A DNA stretch of 64,000 bases from Saccharum officinarum. Its lineage: Eukaryota; Streptophyta; Magnoliopsida; Poales; Poaceae. Numbering within the stretch: the stretch's first letter is position 1; each line of letters begins with the position of its first letter. The notes under the pieces are model-generated. The model saw only the letters and a program-made list of their open reading frames with translations. It made no database searches and was not told where the DNA came from. This document shows, piece after piece, positions 34,132 to 44,556 of this stretch. The stretch is taken from NCBI GenBank assembly GCA_020631735.1, contig CM036223.1:5928191-5992190 (forward strand), given 5' to 3'. A program made the position numbers and the translations under genes.

Positions 34132-34180
34132 TCACCATCCACGAGTTCGGCGACGGCACCCGCGAGCTCCGCCGCGTCCG
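34132..34180 (+). pseudogene. BRXL: BRX-domain gene fragment, right half
   Basis: Directly after the CACTA element and its CCT, the frame reads FTIHEFGDGTRELRRVRF. This continues EWVEQDE...DVS from 26071 without a lost base. The piece ends TTCAG|GCAAGT, which fits the known exon end of BRX genes after RVRF(S). The donor would then be the rare GC type, or a mutated GT. Confidence 0.83.
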
Positions 34181-34735
34181 CTTCAGGCAAGTCAATAGCC
34201 ACGCCAGAACGATCCTTTTTTCTTGCCTGACGTAGGCTGCTAGTGATTTGCAAAATAAAAAAAGGCCTAGAGCCAGCAGCTGCCAATGTCAGGCTTGACC
34301 ACATTGGGAGCCCAACAAAGGCAGCGCCGGCTCAAACAGCCAGCAGCCCAGGTAACAAAGAGATCAAGAGTAGCAAGTATGTCGTCCGGCCTTATATTGC
34401 CTTCGTGGGCTGCAATTGTATATGTCGCGTTCAGTTGGGGGGAGTTGTTCAGAACCAGGAGGAGAAGCAACTTCAGGAAACTGGACGTCGACAACATTCG
34501 GATCGTGGATCTCAGGAAGGGCCACCAGCGCGTGCACGTCCTGTTGATGATCAAGGCATGCAATGCTTTTTGGGTAGAAGCAGATGAAAATTCAAATGCG
34601 TTCAAATCATTGATGCAAAAAAGGAAGCCCATTGTCATTGGCATGCTCGTATCATAAAACGTCCTAAGTAGCATCAAATGACATACACATGTCTGATATC
34701 CGGACAGCAGAAAGCAAAAACAGCAAATATGCTAA
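34181..34735. other. Stretch between BRX piece and Ulp1-like gene
   Basis: Several overlapping ORFs of about 110-135 codons on both strands, none with a recognised family. May be BRX intron or unrelated gene fragment. A sequence with GCAAATATG near 34730 marks the start of the neighbouring minus-strand gene's 3' end. Confidence 0.35.
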
Positions 34736-37060
34736 TTATGTCGTCCAAAGGTTATTGTCTTCGTATGGCCCTGCGCGTCGCACTCGTTTATTTTCTTTTT
34801 CAACCTGCTTTTCTATACTTGCGGTGCTGAATTGGTCCACGACAGTTTTCTGGACAGGAGGAACTTGGGCAATCTTTCTGCTTGGGGGTCGTACTCGTCT
34901 TCTTTTAGTTGTAGCTCCCGATGCTACGTTTTCTTCCCCTCCTGCAGATGCTGAATTTATGATCACTGTTTTCTTGGGTCTCCCTCTTTTCCCACTAGGC
35001 GCAGAGGATGCTGGAGTTTCCTTCACGCTAGCCGCAGCAGCTGATGGCACTACTATCTCCACAGCGTCTAAATCACCATCTTTTCCATCCAGATTGGGAT
35101 TGTTCGCCAAGTACGCTTCCCTCTAAGTATCATCAACAGAAAATGATAGACCGCGGTTATTTTGTGCACTCTGGAATAAGTTGTCTAGAATGAAAGATTT
35201 TAAATTGCAGTAAAAGCACATACCGTCATAGGTGTTGTGTATGAGTGCAAGCGTTTCTTGTTGCGATCAGAATGGAGAAGCTTCGTGCACATTTTGTACC
35301 TAAAACGTTCTATGTCTTCCTATACAAGTGTAATTTAGTGCATGTCACATAGGAAATTTTGTTTCATTTAGTATAAATTAGGAATAGACAATAACTTTAA
35401 GACTCACATTTGTGAAATCATGCGCCATTTTCTCTCCGTCCCATGCCAGAATATATTGTACTACAAATGCACCACATGAAATACTGCAACAGAACATAGA
35501 CATAATTAAGTAGCAGCAGCGCACCATTAATATACAGAGAAAAGAAGAGTACCTGTCCTTTTGCTTTGGTATGTCGTCATAGGGAGTTGCGCAAGTTAAT
35601 TGAATTTTCAAATTTCACCAAGTCCTTGTTGACCGAATAGTCGATGCATGCCTGTATGCCTTCCACCTAGTGTATTGGATGGTGACACACATGAGAAGTT
35701 TGATCTACCATATTTTTCTAGTACGTTCAATACGCAAATAGTTGGTACGTGATATGCAGAGGATCTGTACTTACCAATGACTTCTCTAGGCCTCTATCTC
35801 GCATTTGCAGAGATTCAAGGATTTGTACCTCTTTCTTTATAAAGTTGAGCACTAAGACACCCCAATGGTTTCCGTGAATATTCATTGGCGCGAAAACCTG
35901 AAAAAATTATTTTGTGAAAAAACTATTGAAGCATAACTAGAGTCGAAACAGGTAACATTTCTGAAATTTGATGGAAAGCATGAGATAGCAACCAAGAAAA
36001 AATAATTAAAACAAAATCATTATTACGTACCAAATGTCTTCCTTCACATTTTTTTGGCAATTTCCAACTTCAAAGTATCACGTCCCATCGAAATATCTAC
36101 CAGCAGTCGGGTATCGAACGTCCTAATATATGATCCTGATTGATTCTCCACGTTGCTGAACTCAACATAAGCATTTATGAGCTGCAAATGGCTGAGTTAG
36201 TACATAGTAGTAGTGTGCATGTTTAAACTGATAACATGGATCCGAAATGATATTACCTCATCTATTATAAATTGATCTTGTGACATTTCGGCGTAGTTGT
36301 TTTGCAGTAAGAATACAACCATTATATCTACAACTTCAGCGTAGTCGTAACTGGATGTTAGGAAGATGGCAGCTTCTTGGTCAGTGTTATCTATACTGAA
36401 ATCAGTGTCGATGACAGGCTCCCTTGGCTTGATATGTGTTGTAGGGGGTCGCCTTGCTGCTCCGTGGTCTCCTCCATCGTGGAAACATTTGTTGGAGTGG
36501 GTCGGTCAGCATATATTGTATCCCACGTCTCGTGGAAACGGTTGGTTGACGGTTTTTTCCTGCAATTGGTGTTGTTTTGTTAGATTCGAGCATCAGACAT
36601 GAACTAGTGATAGCTGAACTTGTGAAGATGCAATTACTTGAAAATGAGCAAATGTTGGGATATGTGGCTCAGCATGTGTAGATGAAGGCATAGGTTGATG
36701 AACATGTATAGGAGTAGACTGGTCAATAAGCATCCGCACTAGCTGATCGGAGTTCCTGTTTTTTTGACACATTGTTACTTGTTAGTGATTGAAGTATAGG
36801 GTAGCCACAATTAGTACTACTATAATGTTAGTTACCTGGATCTGCTTATCCTTCCGTTCATTATCAGCTTGTAGCCTACTGACCATATCTTCTACCCTAG
36901 TGACCCTATCTTCTAGGCTTCTGTCGATTGTAAAATGAGCAAACTCCTTGTGTTCCAAAAATTGCTTCTTAAGTTCGTGTCCCATATCAAGAACCTTGCC
37001 CTCCAACTCCAAATCAAGCGCCATTCTAGTGCTTTTCTTCCAATGTTCATCGCTTTGCGC
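34736..37060 (-). CDS. Ulp1 (C48)-like protease gene, 3' exons
   Basis: Reading leftwards: an exon with a charged helix (MALDLELEGKVLDMG ... DNERKDKQIQ, 37024-36840), further linker exons, then the protease. NHWGVLVLNFIKKEVQILES (about 35850) has the catalytic His. The Asp position seems to be Glu. SCGAFVVQYILAWDG (about 35460) has the catalytic Cys. The last exon (35122-34736) is basic, with an AT-hook-like GKRGRPKK. Exon ends have normal GT/AG signals in most places. Some exons (near 36050 and 36400) contain stops in the likely frame, so it may be a pseudogene. It joins, across the LINE, to the exons at 44557-46931. The real substrate is unknown. The family is much expanded in grasses and often moved by transposons. 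Confidence 0.68.
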
Positions 37061-37277
37061 CTACAAAATTTTTTTTAGAAAGGCGGCAAGAGCTTTGCCG
37101 TATTTTTATTAGACGAGTAAAGAACGAAAAACAACAACGGTTACAACTGGTTCCGACCACTCTACTTTGACCACAACTATGAAAAGTACTAACGCTACTA
37201 ACACAACCATGGCACGCAGGCCAGCATACTGAACCAAGAAACAGAGAAAACTCCAAATCTGAACTGAACCGGAACCG

Positions 37278-40200
37278 CTACTGATCGCTTCTTGTTGGAG
37301 ATGTGGCCATATGGTATTGTAGGATATCATCCTTGCAAAGTTGCGCTACTTGGTTTGGAGAAAGCGACTTATGTTGGAATGTTCTCCGATTGCGTTCCTT
37401 CCAGATATTCCACCAAAAATATAACATGATTCCATCTACTCTCCTCCTTTCTGTTTTGTCGAATTTGGCCCGACATCTACGCCAGTAACCATGAATCGAA
37501 CCCGACGTGCTCACAGAGTCGATCACCTCAAGGTTTAACCATCGTTTTAGGCAGGACCATACTAGCTGTGAGAATGGGCAATCCTTGCATAAATGGTTTG
37601 GAGTTTCTGGCTCAATGGTACAGAGTTTGCAGGTCGGATCGCTGGGCCAGTTACGCTTGGCTAAATTGTTGGCGGTAAGGATCTTCTTGTGGAGTAACGT
37701 CCAAGCAAAGAAGCGGCATTTAGGTTCAGTCCTCGCTCTCCAAATTGGCGTCAACTTTAACCTAGTAAAACTCCCCTCAAACTGAATAAGATAAGCACTC
37801 TTGGTTGTGTATTCTCCACTTGATGTCCATCGCCATTGGATTGTATCTTCTCTATTTTCCTCTAAAAGCACCTCTTTTATAGCTTCCCAAAGTGCAACGT
37901 ATTCATGTATCTCCTGGGTTGTTTGCAATGGCAAGATGTTTGCAATCCATCTATTCCTTTGTATTGCGTCGTGCACTGTTAGTTTCTTCCTCATTGATTT
38001 CTTAAAAAGACTTGGGGCCATGGATTTAGGTGTTTTCCCATCGATCCAGGAGGATGACCAGAAGCTGGCGGTCTTCCCATCGCCTATTGTTACTATCGTT
38101 GATGCCGCAAAAAGCTCGCAGTCGCGTCCATCACATGGAAGATCAAGTTCGCACCATGCCCTTTCCTTGTGTTTCCACTGGAACCATAACCATCTTAGTC
38201 TCAACGCCCTCGCAAAACGCTCCAAGTCTAACACTCCTAGCCCTCCTTTTATTTTTGGGCGACAGACTGTTGGCCAGTTTACCATTGAATGGCCACCGTA
38301 GACCTTGTCCGGTGTTTCCCCTCTCCATAGGAAGCTCCTTCTTAAACGGTCAATTTTACGTATCAACCATTTATGTTCTGGGAAGGCTGTCATGTGGTAA
38401 ATGGGCTGTGATGAAAGGACAGTCTTTACTAACGTCTCTCTTCCTGCCGTAGAGAGAAATTTGCCTTTCCATCCCGGCAAACGAGCTCCTATTCTGTCAA
38501 TTAATGGTTGCACCTCAATTCTTCTCAGCTTCCGAATGTGAAGAGGGAGCCCTAGATATTTCCCTAGGAATTTGCAAATCTTGCACGGGAAGTTATGTAG
38601 AAGCTGTGAAACCGCCGTGGTGTCTAGCTGAATTGGAAAATTTTCCGTTTTCGAGATATTTATTTTGAGTCCCGAGCACTCTCCGAAGAACGTCAATATC
38701 TTTAGTAGTCGATCTAGTTCGGTCGACGACGGCTCTGCAAAAATGGCTGCGTCATCCGCATATAGTGAGCACCTAAGTCTGGCCGCCTTTGGTAAAATGG
38801 GTTTAAGAACACCTTTCTGTGCCGCCATTTCGATAATACGCTGAAGAGGCTCTATGGCCAAAATGAACAGGAGTGGTGATAAGGGATTGCCCTGCCTTAA
38901 TCCTCTTGCATGTTTTATCCCCCTTGTCGGTTGCCCATTTACTAGGACTCTTGATGAAGCCGAGCCCAGTAAAGCTGCAATCCAGTCTCTCCACTTGGCG
39001 CTAAACCCCAGCGCTTGCATGACTTCTAATAGAAAAGACCAACCAATGGAATCGAATGCTTTGGAGATGTCAAGCTTTATGAAGAGGACCGACTTTTTCT
39101 TTCGATGGAGGAGTTGGATAACTCTCTGCGCATAAATAAAGTTGTCATGAATACATCTTTTCTTGATGAATGCATTTTGTGCACATGACACCAGCCCGTT
39201 CATACGCGGGGCAAGCCTATTTGCAAGGATTTTGGTGATGATCTTAGCCACACTGTTGATAAGGCTGATCGGCCTATAATCCGAAATGGTGGCTGCCATC
39301 TGGTTCTTGGGCAGGAGCACAATGTTTGCCTCGTTGACAAGGATCAGTTTTGCCGTCCGATGTGAGTAAAAACTTAAGATCGCCTGTGTTAGGTCAGCCT
39401 TTATGATCGTCCAACATTTCTTGTAGAATAGGCCTATGAAACCATCCGGCCCTGGCGATTTTTCAGCAGGCATCTCTTTGATGACCATCGCAATCTCCTC
39501 TTGTGTGAATGGGGCATCTAATTCATCCAGGTTATGGTGTACGTACCCTAGCTCGTCCCAATTAATAGCCTTAGTTCTTGAGTCTGGTGTCCCCATAATC
39601 CGAGAGAAATGCGTGTGTATCAGATTGGCCTTCTCCTCTTGCAGTACCACTATCCCCACGTGACCAGCAAGGGATGGGATGTAAACTTTCTTCCTTCTTG
39701 CATTAGCGTGCAGGTGAAAAAATTTTGTGTTTGAATCCCCTTTCCTCATCCACGTTAGACGTGAATGTTGTCTCGCCCTTGTTTTTTGGATTGATGCTAA
39801 CCCTAGTGCCTTGTTTTTTAGGTACCGTTTGAAAACCAATTCATCCTGTGTTAGAGTTCTTGATTCTTGTGCCCTTTCCAAATTTGCTAGAGTAATGTTG
39901 AGGATGGCCCAGCGCACTTTCCAGTCATTGAAGTTTTTTCTTCTCCATAGTTTCAAAACCTTTGCAGTTCGCAACAGTTTAACATGAACCCGGAGTATAG
40001 CATCCTGGGTATTCACCGGCTTGTCCCAAACCTCTTTGTCCGTCTCCAGGAAACCTGGCCAGCTTGGCCAGTGAGATTCAAACCTGAATCCCCTATAAAA
40101 ATCCATGTTGACATCACCCTGCAAGTATAATGGACAATGATCGGATCCTAGTGATGCCAGGGCCTGTAGATGCGTCCGTGGGAAAATAACCAGCCACTCA

Positions 40201-40840
40201 GAAGATACAAAGACGTGGTCGATCTTTGTCATCGTGGGAGACTATTGATCATTGCTCTAGGTGTATTTTTTTCCCCTGCAGTTCAATTGGGACAAGTAGT
40301 AGGTTGTCGATTGCAGATTTGAAGGCATTGAGTAGCGGTAGATTTAGCCGGCCATTATTTTTATCCTGCGCCCGGTAAATGAGATTGAAATCCCCTAATA
40401 ATAGCCATTCCGGGAGCATAAGTTGCTTGAGTCCACTTATTTCTTGCATAAATAGGACTTTATCCTGGTCCGATTGTGGTCCATAGACGCCGGAAATCGA
40501 CCATTTAATGTTATCGGCCAACATCCTTAAGCTTGCTGAAACTGTATTGGTTGTCAGGTGTGGATCGTCCAAACAAAAAAAACCTTGCAGAGACTGCAAT
40601 TAGAATCCCTCCAGAGGCACCAATTGATGGAAGGGCGACAAAATTCTGTGCCATGTCTGTTCCTACTGTCTCCACCAGTAGACTGTAAGTCCATGATGTG
40701 ATCTTGGTCTCCTGAAGGCAGACCACCGTCGCCCCAGAGGAGTTAATTTGGTTACGTACACTCGCTCTTTTTGCGCCATCATTAAGTCATCTAACGTTCC
40801 AGCACATAATGTTGCAATCTTTAACTGACATTTATCCACA
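37278..40840 (-). pseudogene. LINE ORF2: endonuclease and reverse transcriptase
   Basis: APE-type endonuclease motifs appear first: VVCLQETK (about 40730), WLLLGDFNLIYR (about 40400), then IDHVFVSSEW and LGSDHCPLYL. They lie in shifting frames with two in-frame stops near 40240-40260 and a shift at a T-run near 40580. From 40232 one long frame of 984 codons holds the reverse transcriptase: SPGPDGF, GLRQGNPLSPLLF, YADDAAIF (about 38755). It closes with the zinc-binding zf-RVT end (about 37780-37560; HKKILTANNLAKRNW, CKLC...H). It would copy LINE RNA at a nicked target. The broken endonuclease makes it inactive. Confidence 0.92.
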
Positions 40841-40977
40841 AAAGATCTACTTGGACAGAGATAACTTCGACAGAAAACAGAGGGGAGGCAGAGCAACCTA
40901 CAATCCTCCTCACTGTAACATCAACAAACGGAGCATACCACAGAAGATACTTAACTAATTGATTACTCATGGGCAGC

Positions 40978-41110
40978 AGGCCCAAACCGATCCAGTTCTC
41001 AGGTTCATACACCACTTGCCGAAGGCTCGATGGCCAGCAGGCACCAACTCCCATCCAGTTCTTAGGATTACAGATCACTTGCCGAAGGCTCTTGGGCCAG
41101 CAGGCAACAG
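40978..41110 (-). repeat. Tandem duplication in the LINE inter-ORF spacer
   Basis: Two copies of about 66 bp, sharing CTGCTGGCC, GAGCCTTCGGCAAGTG and AGAACTGGAT, lie between ORF1 and ORF2 (40978-41043 and 41044-41110). They keep a common frame, but no coding role is evident. Confidence 0.7.
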
Positions 41111-41246
41111 TTACAGGTTCATCAACGAGTTCAGCTAGCGACATGGGCCCTAATGGCCATCCCTGATACAACGGGCATATAGCCCCGCCCTCCGATAGCA
41201 GAGGGGCTAACATTGGTAACTTGATCTACCGGTGTTGGAAGCCCAT

Positions 41247-44200
41247 CTAGGCGTCCGGACCCACCTGATCAGTCATCTTCCTTGTGATGCTGCCCATCTT
41301 CATCTTCTTGTTTCCCTCCTCGATCAGCACCCGAATGGCCTCCATCTTGTTCTTCTCGATCGGCCTCTGGAAGTGCTGTGCATAAAAATCGAAGTCAGGT
41401 TCCTGTTCATCGGCAGCAGGCTCCTCGCCCGCTAAATCACCTAGCTTTTTAATCAAAAGGTCCTGGGCAACTTATAAAGTATCTTTGCCCACATTCATCT
41501 CTGCCTTTTTTGCTAGTCTCGTGCTCTTCCTTTGTGAGGGGAGCTCGGTGTCAAAATGGTGACTTCTACTCTTACTCTTATTTTGGACTTGAGGGGTGAG
41601 GTAGCCTTCAGGAATTAAAGGCTGTTGGAGGGGTAGGGAGACTGACGCAAGGAAATCCTCTACTGTCTGAGGTTGTGCTGCAGTTGCGCTAGTAGTACCA
41701 GGATCAACATCTACTGTGGTTTCCTCTTGATGGGTGGTGGTACTGGTTGGAACAGGGACAGGGTTGGTAATGTGATCCTGAGTAGCAGTATTGTTATAGG
41801 TTGCTCTGGGTGGGCTGATAACCTCTTGAGATGTATTACATAAAACGCCCTGCACCTTATTTTGCTTAGTGGGAGCTGGAGTGTGTCTCACCACTGGAAA
41901 CTCAACCTGATCTGCTACTAGCTGATCTATCACTTCTATATCTTGGCTACCTTGCTGCTCCACTACTTCAATCGTTGGACTACTCGTTGGAGCAGCAGTG
42001 CTAGAAAGTGGTTGAGCAGAGTTGTCTATGATTACTAAGGTAGCTGGTTCCTCTACTACAGAACAATGTTGTGATGTGTGGGGGCATACCAGATTCTCTC
42101 CTGCTGTGGCAATGGTCCTCTCCATCATCGTGAGTGTCACAGCCAGCGCCTGCTGCATCCTCTCTGTCCCCCTGCTGCTGTCCTCCATGAGCATCATGCC
42201 AGTGTCGATTTGGCTCTCGCTGCCTCCTTCCATAGCCTTGATGAGCATAATGCTGTCGTTCGGCTGCGTGCGCTTGGGCATCTTGAGCTCAGTTGCAATC
42301 GGTGTAGCAAAGGAGACTTTCTTCTGCTGCTTCTTTCCCCCCTTGGCGTCCTTCACCTTCCAGACCATCTGAGGCACCTGGTGAGTAGTTGAGGCGACCC
42401 TGCTCCGGCCTCCGTGCCACCTAGTGGTGCTGATGCAGTCCTCCACTCCACTCCTGTAGCGCGGGTTCCTCACCCAGCTGGAGACGCTGCGGTGTCGACG
42501 AATGCCCTGGTTGCGGCGTGTGTAGTCGTAGTCGTCGTGTCCCGCCTGTGGTGGCGCCCGATGTCCCCGCCGCGATCCTGTCCCCGTCTGCCGGGGGGGG
42601 CGCTCACTCACCGAGTCTGGCTCCCCGTAGGACCAGACCAACTCGCGGCGAGGCTTGCGGTTCCGAGGGCCACCCAGCCAACCATGCCCCTGCAAGAACG
42701 TCAGGTCCTCCACGAACTCCAGGTGGTTGCGCAGGAGGAAGACTTGGGCGCGCTTGATGTCGGCCAGGGCATCGTGGTGTGGCGGTTCCCTGTCCGGATC
42801 GGTGACCGTGAGCACCACCTCCTTAGGGATGTCACAGGGGTCGCAGCACCACGCCCACAGATCAAATGTCCTGGTGCGCTCGCGGCGGCGTGTCTTCTCC
42901 TCCAGATAGTGCACCGCACAACTCCTTCCCAATGCCTGAGCCGCAACGTCCTCCGCCCAGCAGTGGATCGGGATGCCCTCGATGCGGACCTTGACGCGGA
43001 AGTCCCAGCTGGTGTTGGTGGCGTGGAGGCGCTCAGACCAGGGGGCGAAGTGGAAGTCACGTCCTCTGTTGGAGACACCCCCCCGATCCAGGACGCGCTG
43101 CCTGATCTCCTGGTCGGAGAAGATGACCAGGAACTGTTCCGGGTAGTGCTTGACTACCTGGAACTCACCATGGCGCAGATGGAGCTTGTTGAGGAGGGTG
43201 TCGCTGAGGTGATGGGTCTCGGTGTCGTGGCTATTGGTGTTGAGCCAGCAGACCGCCGCCCGGTTGACAAGGTCGTCGCGACGACGCTTGATGGCGCCAG
43301 TTGCCGTCATGGCACAGCTGGCACGCGCCAGCCTGGCTCGCGGGTCGCCAGGGTACCTCGCCTCCATGGGTTCTTCCCCTCGAACCACCTCTGCGTAGGA
43401 GCGTCTGTCTATCACGGTTGAGGATGGAGGTGAGATGGGTTTGTGGGAGGGTGTCTTGAGCTGCTGGGGAGTCTTGGCTTTAAGGGTGCGAGGAGGAGGC
43501 CTGGAGCTGCAATCGTTGGCCCTGTGCCCAAAATGGAAGCATTTCCAGCACCTATGCGATGAGCGACAGAGGCGTGCAATATGGTCTGTGGAAAAACAGT
43601 TAAAGCACCTCCCCTCCATCTTGTTTCTGAAGAACTCGTAGCCTGGTGATTTGAATCTTGATGGGTTGTGGAATTGAATTCCTCTCCCAACAATGTCAGC
43701 TCCTCTGTGCTTGTGAGATGCCTTGGCCGGTTCCCATCCCCCTTTGTTGGTGGCAGGGGTCATTTGATGCACCTTCTGGCGTGAGCTCGATGCTCCATGG
43801 AGGAAGGCAGAGGCCGTCTTCTCCGGCGCTGCTGAGGATGGGTGCAGAGCCTCTGTAGGGCTGGATAACCGCTGCTCACCATGAATGACGCTCCCTTCTT
43901 GAATTTCTTTCCCCTTCTGACTTGCTAGAAACCTGGAGCGGAGGATTGTAGCCTCCTTGACCATACCCTCTTCGGGAGCTTGCACCTTTGAATGGCTCTG
44001 GCTGGTGGATTTATTGCAAGCAATCTCTGGCGGATCCGTTGGATTGATGGTGGTGCTGCACTCTCCATCTTCAATTCCCGCCCGTTGCTCCTTCAGTCTG
44101 TTCAAATCTTTTGCCAAATCCGGGAGCAAAGCCCAGCCCCTTTCGCACAGATCAGGGTCGATCAGAGTGGGGCTAGCCGGCTGGGGAGGAACTTGAGCAG

Positions 44201-44480
44201 GCGTAGGTTGCTGGATTGATGGCGCTTCAGTAGTTGGCGGTGACGAGACCGGCGGAGGCGCCGGCAGCGGCAGCCCATGGACCTGATCTTGGGCAGCTTG
44301 GACCTCACCCTCGGCTGAGTGCGCTTCGACGTGAGACCCCTCAGGTTGTAGATCTGGTGACGGTGGTTTCAGATCTGGTGCCGGGTTGGAGGATGAGGCA
44401 ATGGCTGGTGTGGATCTCGGCGGCGGCGGTGCGGGGATGAGGAAGGGGAGGAGCGGGTCGGGGTCGGGGTCCCGGTCCAT
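41247..44480 (-). pseudogene. LINE ORF1: RNA-binding protein with zinc knuckles
   Basis: Starts MDRDPDPDPLLPFL at 44480; codons further upstream are outside the LINE. A Pro-rich start is followed by two CCHC knuckles (CFNCFSTDHIARLC and CWKCFHFGHRANDC, about 43600-43500). After that comes a DUF4283-like RNA-binding region (about 43280-42800; FRVKVRIEGIPIHCWAED). A TAA at 41472 stops the frame. The same frame continues to 41247 with a segment typical of plant LINE ORF1 ends (IKKLGDLAGE ... FDFYAQHFQRPI), so the stop is premature. It is the RNA-packaging partner of ORF2. Confidence 0.85.
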
Positions 44481-44556
44481 CCTTGACGAGTCCAAATAGT
44501 ACCGCCGCGGCCGTCCTCGAGTACTCCCCGACGACGCTGCCACGCCTACAAAATTA

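Larger units (their letters stand above)
37071..44543 (-). mobile_element. L1-type LINE, 7,473 bp, inserted at a splice acceptor
   Basis: It is flanked by the 13-bp target duplication CGCCTACAAAATT (37058-37070 and 44544-44556). On the minus strand it begins at 44543, carries ORF1 (44480-41247) and ORF2 (about 40840-37278), and ends in a short hairpin (CGGCAA...TTGCCG) and an A-run at 37076-37071. It appears full length. Both ORFs have stops or frameshifts. The duplicated target contains the TTTTGTAG acceptor of the host Ulp1-like gene, so both copies keep the acceptor. Confidence 0.95.

Noticed and set aside
42414..43421. A 335-codon ORF on the plus strand within the LINE.
   Set aside because: It is the opposite-strand shadow of LINE ORF1, which has clear zinc knuckles and RNA-binding features.
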